A stretch of 64,000 bases of DNA from Taenia hydatigena (lineage: Eukaryota; Platyhelminthes; Cestoda; Cyclophyllidea; Taeniidae): the NCBI GenBank assembly GCA_036345935.2, contig JADWOT020001576.1, positions 62,666 to 126,665 on the forward strand, written 5' to 3'. Below are positions 47,019 to 58,249 of this stretch, piece after piece. Positions within the stretch are counted from its first letter, which is position 1. Each line of letters starts with the position of its first letter. The position numbers and the translations under genes are program-made. Below the pieces are notes generated by a model that made no database searches, was not told the DNA's origin, and was given only the letters and a program-made list of their open reading frames with translations.

Positions 47019-47650
47019 TATTTATACCTCGTCCCCTCCATTACACAGTCAATCACTATATCACCTTTCAATCATGGTGGATTTCTGTAGCTTCTTTTTA
47101 CTTCACCATCCCCAAATCCTATTCCCATGTTACTGATGATGACCTACTTGCGTTACATTGGCACTTAAAATGTGGTCCACCCAGCATTTGAGTTGCATGT
47201 TGTTTTCTCAAGCCGCATCAATCGGCAACCAATGTCCGTTTGCAGCTGCTAAGGGATCCAGGGAGCAAATAAGTGCATTTGGCAATTTAAACTGCGTCTA
47301 GTCAATCTTTTCTCCAACAGATCATCAAGTACGATCTATCGTTTCATTTCTACCAATTTTACTGCTCCACACTATATATACAACTATATTTCTGCGAAGT
47401 GTGTCACGTTTTGCATTGCGTAGTCAGTGATTCGTGATCCACGATGGATAGATCCCATCAGTACATAAAATGAGTACGGCTGAACTTATTAGAACGTACT
47501 ACGGCTGCTGTGTACGCATGATGGACCCGCATTGACGAATGTACTGTGTCGATCACCCTGCAGTTGGACGACTCAGTTTAATGATGCTGTCAATTGGTCC
47601 ATTGCGACCTATGGTTCAAGGACATCGGCACTTTCCACCAACGTTAATTT
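47019..47650 (+). pseudogene. F-box family pseudogene, copy E, right arm, with promoter
   Basis: TATTTATA (47019-47026), leader CCTCGTCCCCTCCATTACAC and ATG 47074 are followed by a reduced F-box remnant. The C-terminal block is visible at about 47480-47600 (YYGCCVRMMDPH). Several stops are present. It is the mirror partner of 18100-18700. Confidence 0.5.
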
Positions 47651-47752
47651 TTCTTGTATTTACTAATCCAAATATAGTCCTTTTATTGTGATACATGTTC
47701 ATTCCCCTTCCTACGTAATTTAGCGACATTTAAAACAACTAGAATAGGTTTT

Positions 47753-48270
47753 TTGGTGGTTTATGAACCGTGTTTGTCAGGAGAAGGATTCAAAGGGCAC
47801 ACATACTATGCTTGGAAAGACGAGAAGCAGATTTGTTGTAGGCACTGCTGTAAAGGTATCTATAAGACAGCAGGATGGAAAATAGCGAGTAGCATCAGCA
47901 AATCACATGAAATGTGGCAGGGACGACCGCATGTGAAACACGCGATGCAGCAGCAACATGCCATCCACCTGTCATCAAATTCTCCACCCTCGCACATCAT
48001 CAATTCTATCTTACCAAAACAATTTTCTGTCTAAGGCCATGTCCGATCGTCCGGATTAGTTTTCCCTTGGAAACAATGAACGCTGGGCAATGTGGTGTGG
48101 AAATTGTATTTGGGGGTTTGCACAACAATAGAACGAAGTCGGGTTGTCTAACCAAGCAACTAGCGCACAACATGATGAGGAAAAATCAGTTTCATTTTAT
48201 GCAAGGCATCTTAGCAAAACAGCAGTCGTCCTGGTTTCTACTGCGATGTCACTACGTTTTCATGCCATAG
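47753..48270 (+). other. Cassette 3' ORF (GHTYYAWK module), right arm
   Basis: Two overlapping open frames. The first reads GEGFKGHTYYAWKDEKQICC to HLSSNSPPSHI, the second MNAGQCGVEIVFGGLHNN. Both arms keep both frames over most of their length. Function unknown. Confidence 0.35.
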
Positions 48271-49141
48271 TTAACGCTTTGTGACTGCTATTTCATGGTC
48301 ACTTTAAGGCTCAGAAGAAAGGCAGGTCCAGTGTTGGTCACTTTAAGCTGATTGCCTAACCACTATTGGAGTGGAGCATCAGAGAATGGATGGTTAGGTT
48401 AATCACATTAACATGTGTGGCAGTCCCTTGCTTGCAGGTGACAATCCTGACCTGTGAGCTCAAAGAAATGCAAAGCCGTTGGCCTATAAGTGCCATCCGT
48501 GAAAAGGCTTTGACTTAGTTTTGTAGTTTGTGACGATCTCGTGCGTCCACTTTTCCGTTGAGTGCATTATTACATGGGCCTATTTCAAACACGGAACTCA
48601 CTACCACAAAAGGCTTTCTAAAAGAACCGAAGTACCGGACATTCGATAGCTCAATGTGGTGAGATTCCTGGCACTAGCTACTAATAAAAGTATGCAAATA
48701 CGTGTTCCTAAATAAAGTTGGGTTCAAGAGGAAAAATTGCCGTAAATAAGGTGATGGACGTCTTTTAAGGCAGACAGATGCGGCGCTTATGTATCAAAGA
48801 ATTTATCACAAGCAGTCCACTTGCTCCGAAAATAGGAAGGACAAAAGGAGGCCGAAGGCCATACTAAAGAAGGTTAATGGCCTGCTACTTCGCACAACTG
48901 GTTTGTCAGGCTGCCTACACGGTCAGGGTTGTTCTCGACCCTAGACTTAAGGTCACCACATTGGTAAGTGGGAACGGCAAGATAAGCCAAAAGAAGGCAG
49001 TTGTTACTGATGATGAAGAATCATTGTGCACGCCGCCTGCCAATGCCTCGCAGACATTGTGATGTAGCGGCCACCTTCGACCACCTCATGCGAACCGCAC
49101 TGAGTAGACTACTTTGAAAATAATCCATGCGACACTCAGAT

Positions 49142-50398
49142 AGCATTATTGTTTGCTGCTAAAATGCACAAGCGCAGCTTTTGCAAGGTTTAATTTATGC
49201 GTTGATGCAGCGAATTTAACATTAACATTCCCTGCAACAGAGACACAAATGAAGAATAAATTATTCAAACGCAACGTTTAAGAATATTGCATTTATTTCA
49301 GCTTTCTTTACATTGCTAACATGGAAGTGCGTTTGGTGCCGTTTGATCGAAGCAGCAAGTAAAGTTGGAAGAGTCAAATGCTTCTCTTGGCACTTGAAGA
49401 ACCTCTTCGATTTGTTGTGTCTGACCACTTTTTTTAAGTGGTGAGTTCAGAGTCTCCTGCATGCATGTGAGTCAGGAGGCAATTCTTCCCTTCGATATCT
49501 TTTAGTTGTTTGTCTAATTCTGAACCTACACTCAGTGTAGTAGCCGCAACGGCTGAGTAATGAAATGTCAGCCATTTATTAAGGGCATCAATGATGTTTT
49601 CATTTCATAGAAAGCTCGTCTTTTTATGCATCTACCAATCCTCTTCTCTGCTTACAAATTCATGTCCATTAGCAATGCTGTCAGAACGTCAATGTGGCAT
49701 TGAAGTTTCCTAGCTGGCTATCGAAACGGAAGCGATGACAGAGAACATGTCCACTGAGTGGCAAGTGGTGGATCCGTCAACGAATATAGTTTGCTATAAC
49801 TTCTAGCTTCCTCTAGTAACAATTGATCGCTGGCGTTTCTCTTGCAAGAGTAGTTGTTGAGAAAAATAATGACTTTGATGCAACCTCGACCTCGTCTCTG
49901 AATAAATCTTCTTCCAAATAACACGCTTCCTCTGCGATTGCGCATGGTTTTTAACTGACTAGCAGCCTGATCAGTCTACTTTCGTTAATGTTCACCACAT
50001 TCAAAACATTGTGTGTCCTTTTTGGCTCAGACTTAACAAGCAGCCTATATTTGTGCACCTAACTGTACACATCTACGTTCTCCTATCTTTTGTCCATGAC
50101 ATGGTTGGTTACCCGGTCGATGGACTTCCGGTATCTTAACTGACAGAGACGGAACCTTCTACGCAATCGACGATGGAATTAAGGAGCCAAGGCCCACAAT
50201 TTTACACGAATCTGTGCAAATTCCAGATTCCACCTCCTTGTTGTCACCCAATTCTTCAACGAACTCATCCTGTTTCATGGTGAAAGCGTGCTTTTCTTGG
50301 CACAAAGGGTGCGGATTGCGTCCGAGTCGCATGTGAACTTGCATGGAGGTGCTACCTGTTTGTAAATTTCGTCATCTACATGTAAATATTTACGAGAT
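49142..50398. other. Right-arm-specific block, about 1.26 kb
   Basis: The left arm joins the flanks of this block directly (at about 16632). Inside is an acceptor-like TTTATTTCAG followed by MEVRLVPFDRSSK-stop near 49320, but no longer coding region. No terminal repeats, transposase or target duplication were noticed. Confidence 0.6.
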
Positions 50399-50411
50399 TG
50401 GTTAAGGCCAC

Positions 50412-50600
50412 ATGACAGAACCACAGACAGTGGCACAGGAGGTTAAGGCTACTCTGATGGGGCTAAGATGTACCAACCCTAGTACTGTTTATAATTGGCT
50501 CGTCGCAACTGCCGAGAGTACCTTTTGCAAAGTCCTCTCATTCCAGATTGAGAGAATCTTAAGAACATATAATGGTTCCTTCATGATTGCTACGACTTAA
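50412..50600 (+). other. Conserved 62-codon ORF, right arm
   Basis: Partner of 16440-16628. MTEPQTVAQEVKATLMGLRC to RILRTYNGSFMIATT, uninterrupted. Confidence 0.35.
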
Positions 50601-51239
50601 AGGCTTTTAGCCTTCTGTATTCACCTCTCTAACTGGATAACCACTTAGGAAGAAGGACCATCCCTTGGTAGTTCTGCTCGATGATGCCTTTACGAGTTGT
50701 GTTCCACTTCTTCTTCTTCTTCAATGCCAACGATGCACGAAGAAACTAGAATGGCAGTGCGGTCCATGAATCAGCTCATTTGCAATAGAGATGACCTTGC
50801 AAGGCATTCAATAACTAGTCACTTCTAGATCATAGCACTCCTTTTCATGAGATGGGTGTTCCAAGATATCTGAGTAGATAACCCTATAAAGAAGACAGCT
50901 TTAGCATGAAACAGGAACAAGCATCGGTGGTCCGGAAACCTACATAACTGCTGACGTTCGTTTCTACTGTGCAAATTTAGGTAACATTCCTGGCAACATC
51001 ACACCAGCGAAATTACGATGATCGTCAATTACTTGCTGAAAAAATCAATCGCTTCTGCCTTTATTTGATGCCAACGCCCAACTCCTACGGCCGTTCTCTC
51101 CACAGCGTCTGCTTTGTTTGCATCTTTCTTTACCATTGGACGGCGAAGGACGATCAGTCGAGGTAAGACGATCGCGTAGCCTTCACACTCGACGACACGC
51201 AACGGCGCAATGTGTTGATGCTACTGTGAGGCAAATCTA

Positions 51240-51560
51240 ACTTCTCTTTCGTCTTTTTTCTTCCCTGTTTGAAACCGCAGTATTTAAGCTTCGTCACCTC
51301 TGTTACACAGTCAATCTACCCCACCAAATTAACAGCAGGGTGGTTTCCGGTAGCCTCTATTCGCATCTTGCCCTTCCTTTCTCTTTATTTATCTTTACCT
51401 CTCTCACTTATGTCATTGATTTTCTCATTCATGTCATAATTGTGACATCTCATTCCCAATTCACGGACAATGCCTAAGTTGGCACTCAGAATATGCAGAT
51501 TCCTTGATGTGGAGGTCTTAGTGAATGCCTGCAACAGCATTCCTGGCTAGTGATGGAGTC
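51240..51560 (+). pseudogene. F-box family pseudogene, copy C, right arm, 3'-truncated
   Basis: TATTTAAG and leader CTTCGTCACCTCTGTTACAC at about 51280, then a start region in which ATG has become AGGG (AACAGCAGGGTGG). The F-box reads LALRICRFLDVEVLVNACNS, then stops (TAG, TGA). It runs straight into the inverted copy B at 51565 because the sequence corresponding to left 14960-15600 is missing. Confidence 0.55.
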
Positions 51561-51574
51561 TGTCAACTTGTGAG

Positions 51575-51890
51575 GATTGTTAAGTGGAGAAAAACCCATT
51601 GCTAGCCAGGAATAGTGTCGCAGGCCTCCACCAAGTTCTCCACATTAAAGCATTTGCATATTCAAAGTGCCACTTCAGACGGAAGATCAGTGAATCGAAG
51701 TTGTTTCTAAAGCGAAGCGAAAGTTCACCATTGTCAATGACATGGAAATGAGATGAAACAAGCAGAAGAATGAATGTGGGTTGGTAAATGGAAGGAAGGA
51801 AAGGAAAACGATAGGAAGGAAATGGAGACTACTAGAACTTACCATGCTGGACAGGTGATGGAGTGGATTGATTGTGTGAAAGAGGTGACG
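51575..51890 (-). pseudogene. F-box family pseudogene, copy B, right arm, 3'-truncated
   Basis: Promoter remnant and TCCAGCATGGTAAGTTCTAG around 51845. F-box start region around 51690-51600, reading LK-ALLICKCFNVENLVEACDT with lesions. Joined tail to tail with copy C. Confidence 0.5.
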
Positions 51891-52123
51891 CATTTCAAAT
51901 GCTGCGTACTCGGAAGGGAAGAGAGGAAATGAGGGAGAGAATAGTCTGCAGCATGGAGATAATAGTCACTGCAGTCCATCGCAGCACACGGGCGACGGAG
52001 GCGGTCGAGTGCACATCCGCAGAAAACGCAGTGACAGTCTGCCCTGTCCTTTTCTTCGGCATGGGCAGTTGAGAAGAATCTGAGCTCCCAGAACTTCTTA
52101 ACCTTTCCAGACATTTCGGCCAT
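51839..52123 (-). pseudogene. Small BED-like zinc-finger gene, right-arm copy (finger deleted)
   Basis: It reads MAEMSGKVKKFWELRFFS, then CVFCGCALDRL, with Trp where the left copy has a stop. However, about 70 bp coding the H-x4-H half are missing. The frame instead runs on into RRPCAAMDC and the copy B promoter. The deletion lies between two near-identical CGCCT-CGTCGC sequences. Confidence 0.5.
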
Positions 52124-53436
52124 GATGCCAATGGTGCAACTCGGGCAGGTTAGTGATTCTGATTTGTTTCTAAAGAGGAACCAAATTATGCTACTGTTAG
52201 TGACATGGAAGTGGGATGAAAAAATGTGATGTAGAACGAGACATGCAAGGACATAAGCGGGACATAGGAAAGATAACGAGGAGAGGTAATGCGCAAATAG
52301 AGGCTACTGGAACCCACCATGCTGGAAATGTGATGATGTGCCCTGAATGTGTAATAAAGATGACGAATTTTAAATGCTGCGGTCTCGGAAAGTAGAAAGA
52401 AAGGAAGGATTAGGAACGAGGAATTGGATTAATCTTACAATGGCGTTTCGTGTCGCCTGGTGTGATTGTGACGCGATCGTCTCACCTCAGCCGATTGCCT
52501 TAACAACCTGGGTGAGGTTCCGTGTTAAATATCCGAAACAGAGCCCTGGTCGAAGTATTAAGCGGGTCAGAGAACGTTTCTACGGCAAAATATACTTGAT
52601 TACTTATCAAGCATGGCACTTTGTACGAAAATGCAAAGCTCTACCCCAAAAAACGAAATCTAGGCCAGGGCAGTGATCTCTTAGCTCTTGCATGCATCGA
52701 CAATACATTTCCTAGATTGTTACCATGATTGTTCCAAAGGACTGCATTATATTTGACGTTCTAAGGCCTTTTAAGCGAGAAAGGGCGCACGCACTGGTCC
52801 ATGCCTTCCGTTAAGCTACAGCAGACCGGTAGGCTGTAGGTGTGAGCTTCCAGTCATGAAGCTAAAGCTGAGACACGAATCGCCACCGATAATGCTTCTG
52901 ACCGGATAAATTGACGTATAAGCGATTGTCGCTCCGCTGTATAACTCTCTCACTCTTTCACACGTTGATCCCATTGCCCCACTGTTCATGGATTCTCAGA
53001 TCCAGCTGAATTGAGTTCTTATGTGACGCCATTAAGAAGAAGTGAGGAACGCACGTCTTGTCGAGCAAGCTACCCAATAGTCGTGGTTTAGTCAAGACAC
53101 CTAAGAGACGCCTTTTCTGCAGAGTGAACCACGTTGGTGAAAGGCGTTCGGTTAGTGCGACGAAAAAAGGCATCGCCTGCTGATGGTTAAACCTGTGATG
53201 ATCCTTGACAGAAGGTTTGACAATGGCGTCCATTCTCGCGCAGCATTTCTTCTTTAAGTCCTCTTACTTCGACTTCAAAGTAAAACCTCATTTTAGGAGT
53301 GGAAAGCACTTTCGCCCTTACATTTATTTTGTTCCACAATTTAATTCTACTTCTTAGCGAGTGGGGCAACCTCACCAGGAACCGCTTCACTTCGTCACCT
53401 CTAACTGCAGCCAAACACTCAAGATCGTTTTGACGC

Positions 53437-53718
53437 TCAGCTTTTACTATCTTTTCCGTGTGATGCATTTTTCATGTGGCTGGTTTCGTCATTCTCACGG
53501 ATAATTTTGTCTCTTGATAAAAAGCGGATGGGAATGGCTTTTGTGATGGCTGAAGCAAAGGCATCGAGGAGGGCGCCACTTCTGATAGACATTTGTACGG
53601 CCAACTGGCTAGGGGGGTGGGAATTTATAAACTGGTTAGTGCGACCTATTGCAAGCACCTTCGAATCCACTCGCTTTGAAAACTTAGGTCTACTGCCCTT
53701 TCTACTGTCATTAGGCAT
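53437..53718 (-). pseudogene. Exosome-type RNase PH-like fragment (copy Y)
   Basis: The 93-codon frame contains LAVQMSIRSGALLDAFASA, then IPIRFLSRD. This fits the Q-x-x-V/I-x-x-G-x-L-L-D-A-x3-A...IP motif of exosome ring subunits better than copy X does. The preceding VDSKVLAIGRTNQF is in the same frame. The rest of the RNase PH domain is absent. The fragment lies just outside the right arm. Confidence 0.42.
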
Positions 53719-54613
53719 GCTGTTGACATCAGTTATACTTACAATTTGGATTACCTACTGATTACGGTACGCCAGCTCTGAAGTTAAGGTATGTTGTCTT
53801 CAAAATAGAGATACAGCACAGCCATTCGGCTATTTGCAGAAATGAGAAGTGGGATTGAGGTGTGATCCTGGCGGAAATAAAAGGTAAGTAGAAATCTTGC
53901 CAACGGTCAGGAACACAGAACATGGAACACTCATGGAAGGGATACAGGACAATAAACAAATCACATTTGATCACAGAGATTACTGCATCGTAAGCAAAAC
54001 GGATTTAAGCATCATGACTTGTTGCTATCAATATTAGAAAGCCGAAGAACAAGACTAGCTACATGGACAAATTAGCATTAAACAGATTTTCCCCTGTTGC
54101 GACACAAGCTGGAACATAAATTATTTAACGACAAGTGTTAAAACCATGTTAGAGATCTTAATCCTTAATTCATGTTCTTTTCCAGCAACTCCTCTGCTTG
54201 CAGTAGAGTGGCCGAACTACACCGTGAGGCGTTGATAAGTTCCGTGAGTGGCTCTTCGTTTTGACTTGAAGAGAAAAGACTTTGCAATTATATCTTTTCT
54301 AGAGTCCTTTTTTTAACCCTTCACAACGTCGTCAGTATATATTCCGTCCCAAAATTATGTGTACTTCCATCCTCAAAGCCGTCTCAAATGCTGCATGGGT
54401 AGGTGAAGAAGAGTCCGCTAATGTGGATGAGAAGAGATTCGATTGTGTCCCCTAACCTAAGTTCCCAATATAACTCTTGTCTTTGGCAACTAACTTTCTT
54501 TTGTCTTTTGCAGGAATAATGCAATGACTGTGAAAGATGATATGTTTCACTAGTAGGCCAATCGGTGCGGCTCGCATGAGGCGGTAGAAAGTGACCGCTG
54601 ACGTCTGGTTTTA

Positions 54614-54841
54614 GTGTCAAAAGACCTACTGACTTCTCTGATGCCATCACAGCTTAGCAACATTGCGACTATTGTCAACTTCTTGCAGAAAAATCAACTG
54701 CATCTGCCTTCATTTGACACCTATGCACTACTGCCATGCCGGTATTACTGCACTAGCAAACGTTCATGCTCTCTCCACCGCGTCTGCTGTGTTTGTGTCC
54801 TTCTTTACCATTGGACGGCGAAGGGCAGCTGGTCGAGTTGA
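54614..54841 (+). other. Conserved Leu-rich ORF upstream of F-box copy H
   Basis: SKDLLTSLMPSQLSN, NFLQKNQLHLPSFDTYALL, then CVLLYHWTAKGSWSS. It is diverged from the arm copies (about half the residues) yet uninterrupted, and ends at the upstream element 54834-54858. Confidence 0.4.
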
Positions 54842-54954
54842 GACGATCGCGTGGCACTCACATAAGACGACACGGAATCACTGAATGTGTCAACGCCACT
54901 GTGAGGTCAGTAGATTTCCCCACTTTTATTCCCTACCCCCTTCCAAGGCTGCAG

Positions 54955-54962
54955 TATTTAAA
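54955..54962 (+). promoter_or_regulatory. TATA-like core promoter of F-box copy H
   Basis: TATTTAAA, then CCTCGCCACCTCTGTCACAC, with ATG at 55007. This is the most canonical example of the cassette promoter in the window. Confidence 0.55.
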
Positions 54963-55006
54963 CCTCGCCACCTCTGTCACACCATCTACTCCGCCACCTT
55001 TCCAGC

Positions 55007-55620
55007 ATGGTGGGTTCCGATAGATTCTATTTGCATCTTACCATCCCTTCTTCTACACTCATTTTTGCCACCTCTCCTGTTTTCTCCAGCTTGTATCATC
55101 TAACATCACTGCGCATGCTTCACACTGCCATGTTTCTGATGGCAGCACACTAACGTTTTACTTTAGCAGCAATTCATAATCACCGACCTTCCGCCCAAAT
55201 CGGCACTCAGCATACTCGAGTACCTTAGTAAGGAGGATTTAGCAAATGTCTGCAGCACCATCCATAAATGGCAATGGATTTTGTTATATCTGCACATTTT
55301 ATAAACATCTGTATTTCTGCGAAACCTATTAAACGCTTTACCTGGTCAATCCACTACAGCTTGCTTCACGTCGTATTGATCCCATCGGTATACTACATAA
55401 GTACGGCAGAATTCATCAGTGTGCAATACGACTGCTATACACGCATGATAGACTCGGGGTGGCGACTGTGGTGTGTCAAGCGTCTTGCAGTTGGAAGCCT
55501 CACTTTGAAGGAGGTGTCACAATTGGTCCACCACGACCTGTGGTTCAAGGGCATCCACACGTTTTCTTGCAAGTGTTGCTCTCTTCTCGTGCCGCATCTT
55601 CCTGCCCTTTCTCACTTTAT
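55007..55620 (+). pseudogene. F-box family pseudogene, copy H
   Basis: ATG 55007 is followed by GTGGGT. A 157 bp intron ends ACTTTAG at 55166, and exon 2 reads QQFIITDLPPKSALSILEYL, then NVCSTIHKWQWIL, a well-formed F-box. The frame hits TAA near 55303. The C-terminal block resumes in another frame (MIDSGWRLWCVKRL, QLVHHDLWFKG, 55445-55560), with much of the middle missing. Splice sites are intact, so a truncated F-box peptide could still be made. Confidence 0.6.
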
Positions 55621-55680
55621 TTTGCGGCTTTCAAACCCATTAGCGTTGACTTGCTTACTGCATGGCCGTTCATATTTGTT

Positions 55681-56180
55681 GGGAGGAGAATTCAAATGGC
55701 ACACACGTTATGCTTGAAGGCGTGAAGGGCAGATTTGATGCAGGCACTGCCACTGCACGAGTATTTATGAAGTAGTTAGATGATAAGCAGCGAGTAACAT
55801 CAGCAACTATAAGCAGGCAAAGTCTTGTTTGGTGCAACATCTGTACGAGAAACCCATATCAATTTCTGACTCGTTTCCTGCCCCGACAAAAATTCATTGT
55901 GATATATCCATTGGGACCACTGCATGTAAAATACGCTGAGTAGTGCTGCCACGATAAATTAGCACTACAAGCATTGCGCCACAACCTGCTTCTTCTTGAA
56001 GCATGTGCGTTTATCTGGAGGTGGTACAACGATGCATTTGAACCGTCACTGGGGTTGGGCCTGCCAGAACAGTGACTAGGTAAAATAATTTAAAGCATTT
56101 AGCTCAGTAGCTCTCAATATGACTTAAATTCCTTGGTTAAACAATGCGGCAAAGACATTCAAAGGTGAGTAATCACCACG
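55681..56180 (+). repeat. Cassette 3' region of copy H (decayed GHTYYAWK module plus M1 copy 3)
   Basis: GGAGGAGAATTCAAATGGCAC is homologous to the 47775 region but with stops. From 55950 it matches 1080-1310 and 2960-3210 (ACAACGATGCATTTGAACC). Confidence 0.45.
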
Positions 56181-56442
56181 TCTGGTGATCGGAAGCCATG
56201 TCTGACCTCAGTTGTGGCATTCACGAGGCGAAGACATTGTGTAACACCCGACAATCATGTTGTGAATGTGTTATAGTCGCAGATTAAAGGCGTGACTAAA
56301 ACTAGGCGACACGAAGGGCACAATGTGCAGTCATCGTGGTGATGTCGCTAAACAAAATATGCGGGCTGTCGAGCTGGATGATGTGGTTTGATAAACGCAG
56401 TGTATCCATGCCGTAAGTAAAACATAGCACGCCCGCACGCTG

Positions 56443-56706
56443 TTGTAAAAGCTAATGAACTTGCTAAAACGGATGTAAACAGTGAGTTAGATGAATATGA
56501 ATGCGATTTTAAATCCTTCGCGGAGCTCTGAACAGTCGCAATCGGACTTGGACTGGCTCGCCAATATTCGCTTGTGATGCGTGCCTGCAATTTAATCCTG
56601 CAATTGGATAAGAAATGGGACGAACTAGACGGACGTATTACGCTAGTCAGCGTCGTCATTTTGACAGAGACCATTCTCACCGTATGCGAAATTTCTAGTG
56701 ACATGT
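56443..56706 (+). pseudogene. Degenerate exon (repeat R3, copy 2)
   Basis: The + strand reads ANELAKTDVNSELDEYECDF, KSFAEL-stop, then MRACNLILQLDKKWDELDGR, ITLVSVVILTETILTVCEIS. One TGA interrupts an otherwise coding-like frame, and the 3' end matches 38173-38225. No acceptor was identified. A longer antisense ORF here is treated as a shadow. Confidence 0.4.
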
Positions 56707-57197
56707 CATAGGGCTCGGAGAGCATAAAGAGCATAGGAATCAAATATTTTCGTGGTTGATGCAAGGATATCCCGAAAAAGCTGCCAATTTGTTGACAACT
56801 ATCAATTGAATTGCACTGGTGCAACTTTGTCTCCTTACTTTATTTACTGCCTTAACCATAAAGGACTGGAAGACGGAACAGGATGGAACTAGATGTACAG
56901 AACAAGATACCGTCAACTTGGTTCCCAAAAACGCAAAATATGTACGGCAAAGTAATACAAAGCACGCTGAGTGGGATTGGGTTCAAAGAAACTCTGCATA
57001 AGTTGCCTAAGCGAAAACCGCATTAAGATTGAAGAATGTAGATGATGGGAAGACAATTGTGAAAGATCGAAGAATGTTATGTTCCTGTGCAAATGCTGTG
57101 CCTTTAATTGTTTGATTTATTTTGGCCAGGAATCCTGCCGGCATCTTTATTGTTCGCTGTGACATAAATGTCTCTACGTGGACGCAACGCTGACACT

Positions 57198-57525
57198 TTA
57201 AGCCGTCGTGCTGTTCGACTCTTCTAACAATGCGTTGGCGCCATCACCTGATGCTGTGTTAGCAGTAACGATGACTGTATCATCAGCATTGAAAGCGGGA
57301 AGCGCAACAGCGATCGTGTTGTGGTCTTCCCACAACAGAGTCTTCCATCGAAAGGGCAAGCAAGACACACTTATTCTTCCAATCCACACAGTAGCGGACC
57401 TGATATGGCCGGGGCCGAAGATTTACTATGTAACAAAAGCGTCTCAGCTTTTTAACTTTGCTTTTACACTTTCTCCATCTGCTTAATTTGTGAGTAAATT
57501 TTATGGCAGCAAATAGGGCTGACAA
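57198..57525 (-). pseudogene. Diverged relative of copy X (copy Z)
   Basis: The DNA aligns with 4276-4520 (for example GATGGAAGACTCTG and the preceding CTTGCCCTT) in inverse orientation, giving NLRPRPYQ...LALSMEDSVVG. The frame then shifts. The RNase PH-like motif itself is not convincing here. Confidence 0.35.
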
Positions 57526-57793
57526 CCAGCAATCCCCATTTTATTTGATCCAAGCGGGGTGGTCTCGTTGCTTTGTATGTGAATGGAATGCCTTTTTTCG
57601 TGCTCAGAAGTAGAGGTCACCATTTCGGCAAGTAGTAAATGGAGATGTTCAAAGTGACAGGGACATGGAAGACTCATCAGCTCAAAGATCTTTATTCTGA
57701 TGTCAAACATGCGTACCATGAAAGGCTGTTTTAAATCTCTTTCTAGTCGCAACAAACTGTGGAATTTTAAAGTAAGTTGAGATGCAAAGCGTG

Positions 57794-57820
57794 CTTCCTT
57801 CCTTCCTTCCTTCCTTCCTT
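57794..57820. repeat. CCTT tetranucleotide repeat
   Basis: About six perfect CTTC units. Confidence 0.85.
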
Positions 57821-58249
57821 TCAAACGAATAAAACTTTCTTCAGCACGTACTACGCACCTCAATCGAATTCCGGAGGTAAATCAGAGGCTATTTGCCCTA
57901 AAAAACCTTCAGCATGTTGCCCACTACAAAGCTTTTGGCGATATTCCAGTAATTTTTGAAGAGGATGGCCAGCCTGAGTGTAGATCTAGTAGGAAGGACC
58001 TGCGATGACTTTTGTGATTTCATGATCCATCCTTCAATCAAACCTACCACCAGACAGCATACTCCTTGCTAAAGAATGTTTGATATGCAGCTAAGTAGCT
58101 GTCATGTGCGCCCGAGTCGAGGGTAACTTTGCGTGGAGGTGCTTCTGCATTAGCAGAAGGAAAAAAAACTGATAATGGGAAATAGGATAAAAAAGAAGCT
58201 TGTCTAACTCCGACTAAGACACAGAGAGCCTTCAAATGTCACTGGTGGA

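Larger units (their letters stand above)
39435..53170 (-). repeat. Large inverted repeat, right arm
   Basis: Reverse-complement partner of 13440-23725, longer because of two blocks with no left counterpart (about 40070-42729 and 49142-50398). Outside both ends the similarity stops abruptly. Confidence 0.9.

Noticed and set aside
56348..56824. 158-codon - strand ORF
   Set aside because: The + strand frame over the same DNA is more protein-like and is shared with 38173-38225; the - frame is not kept there.
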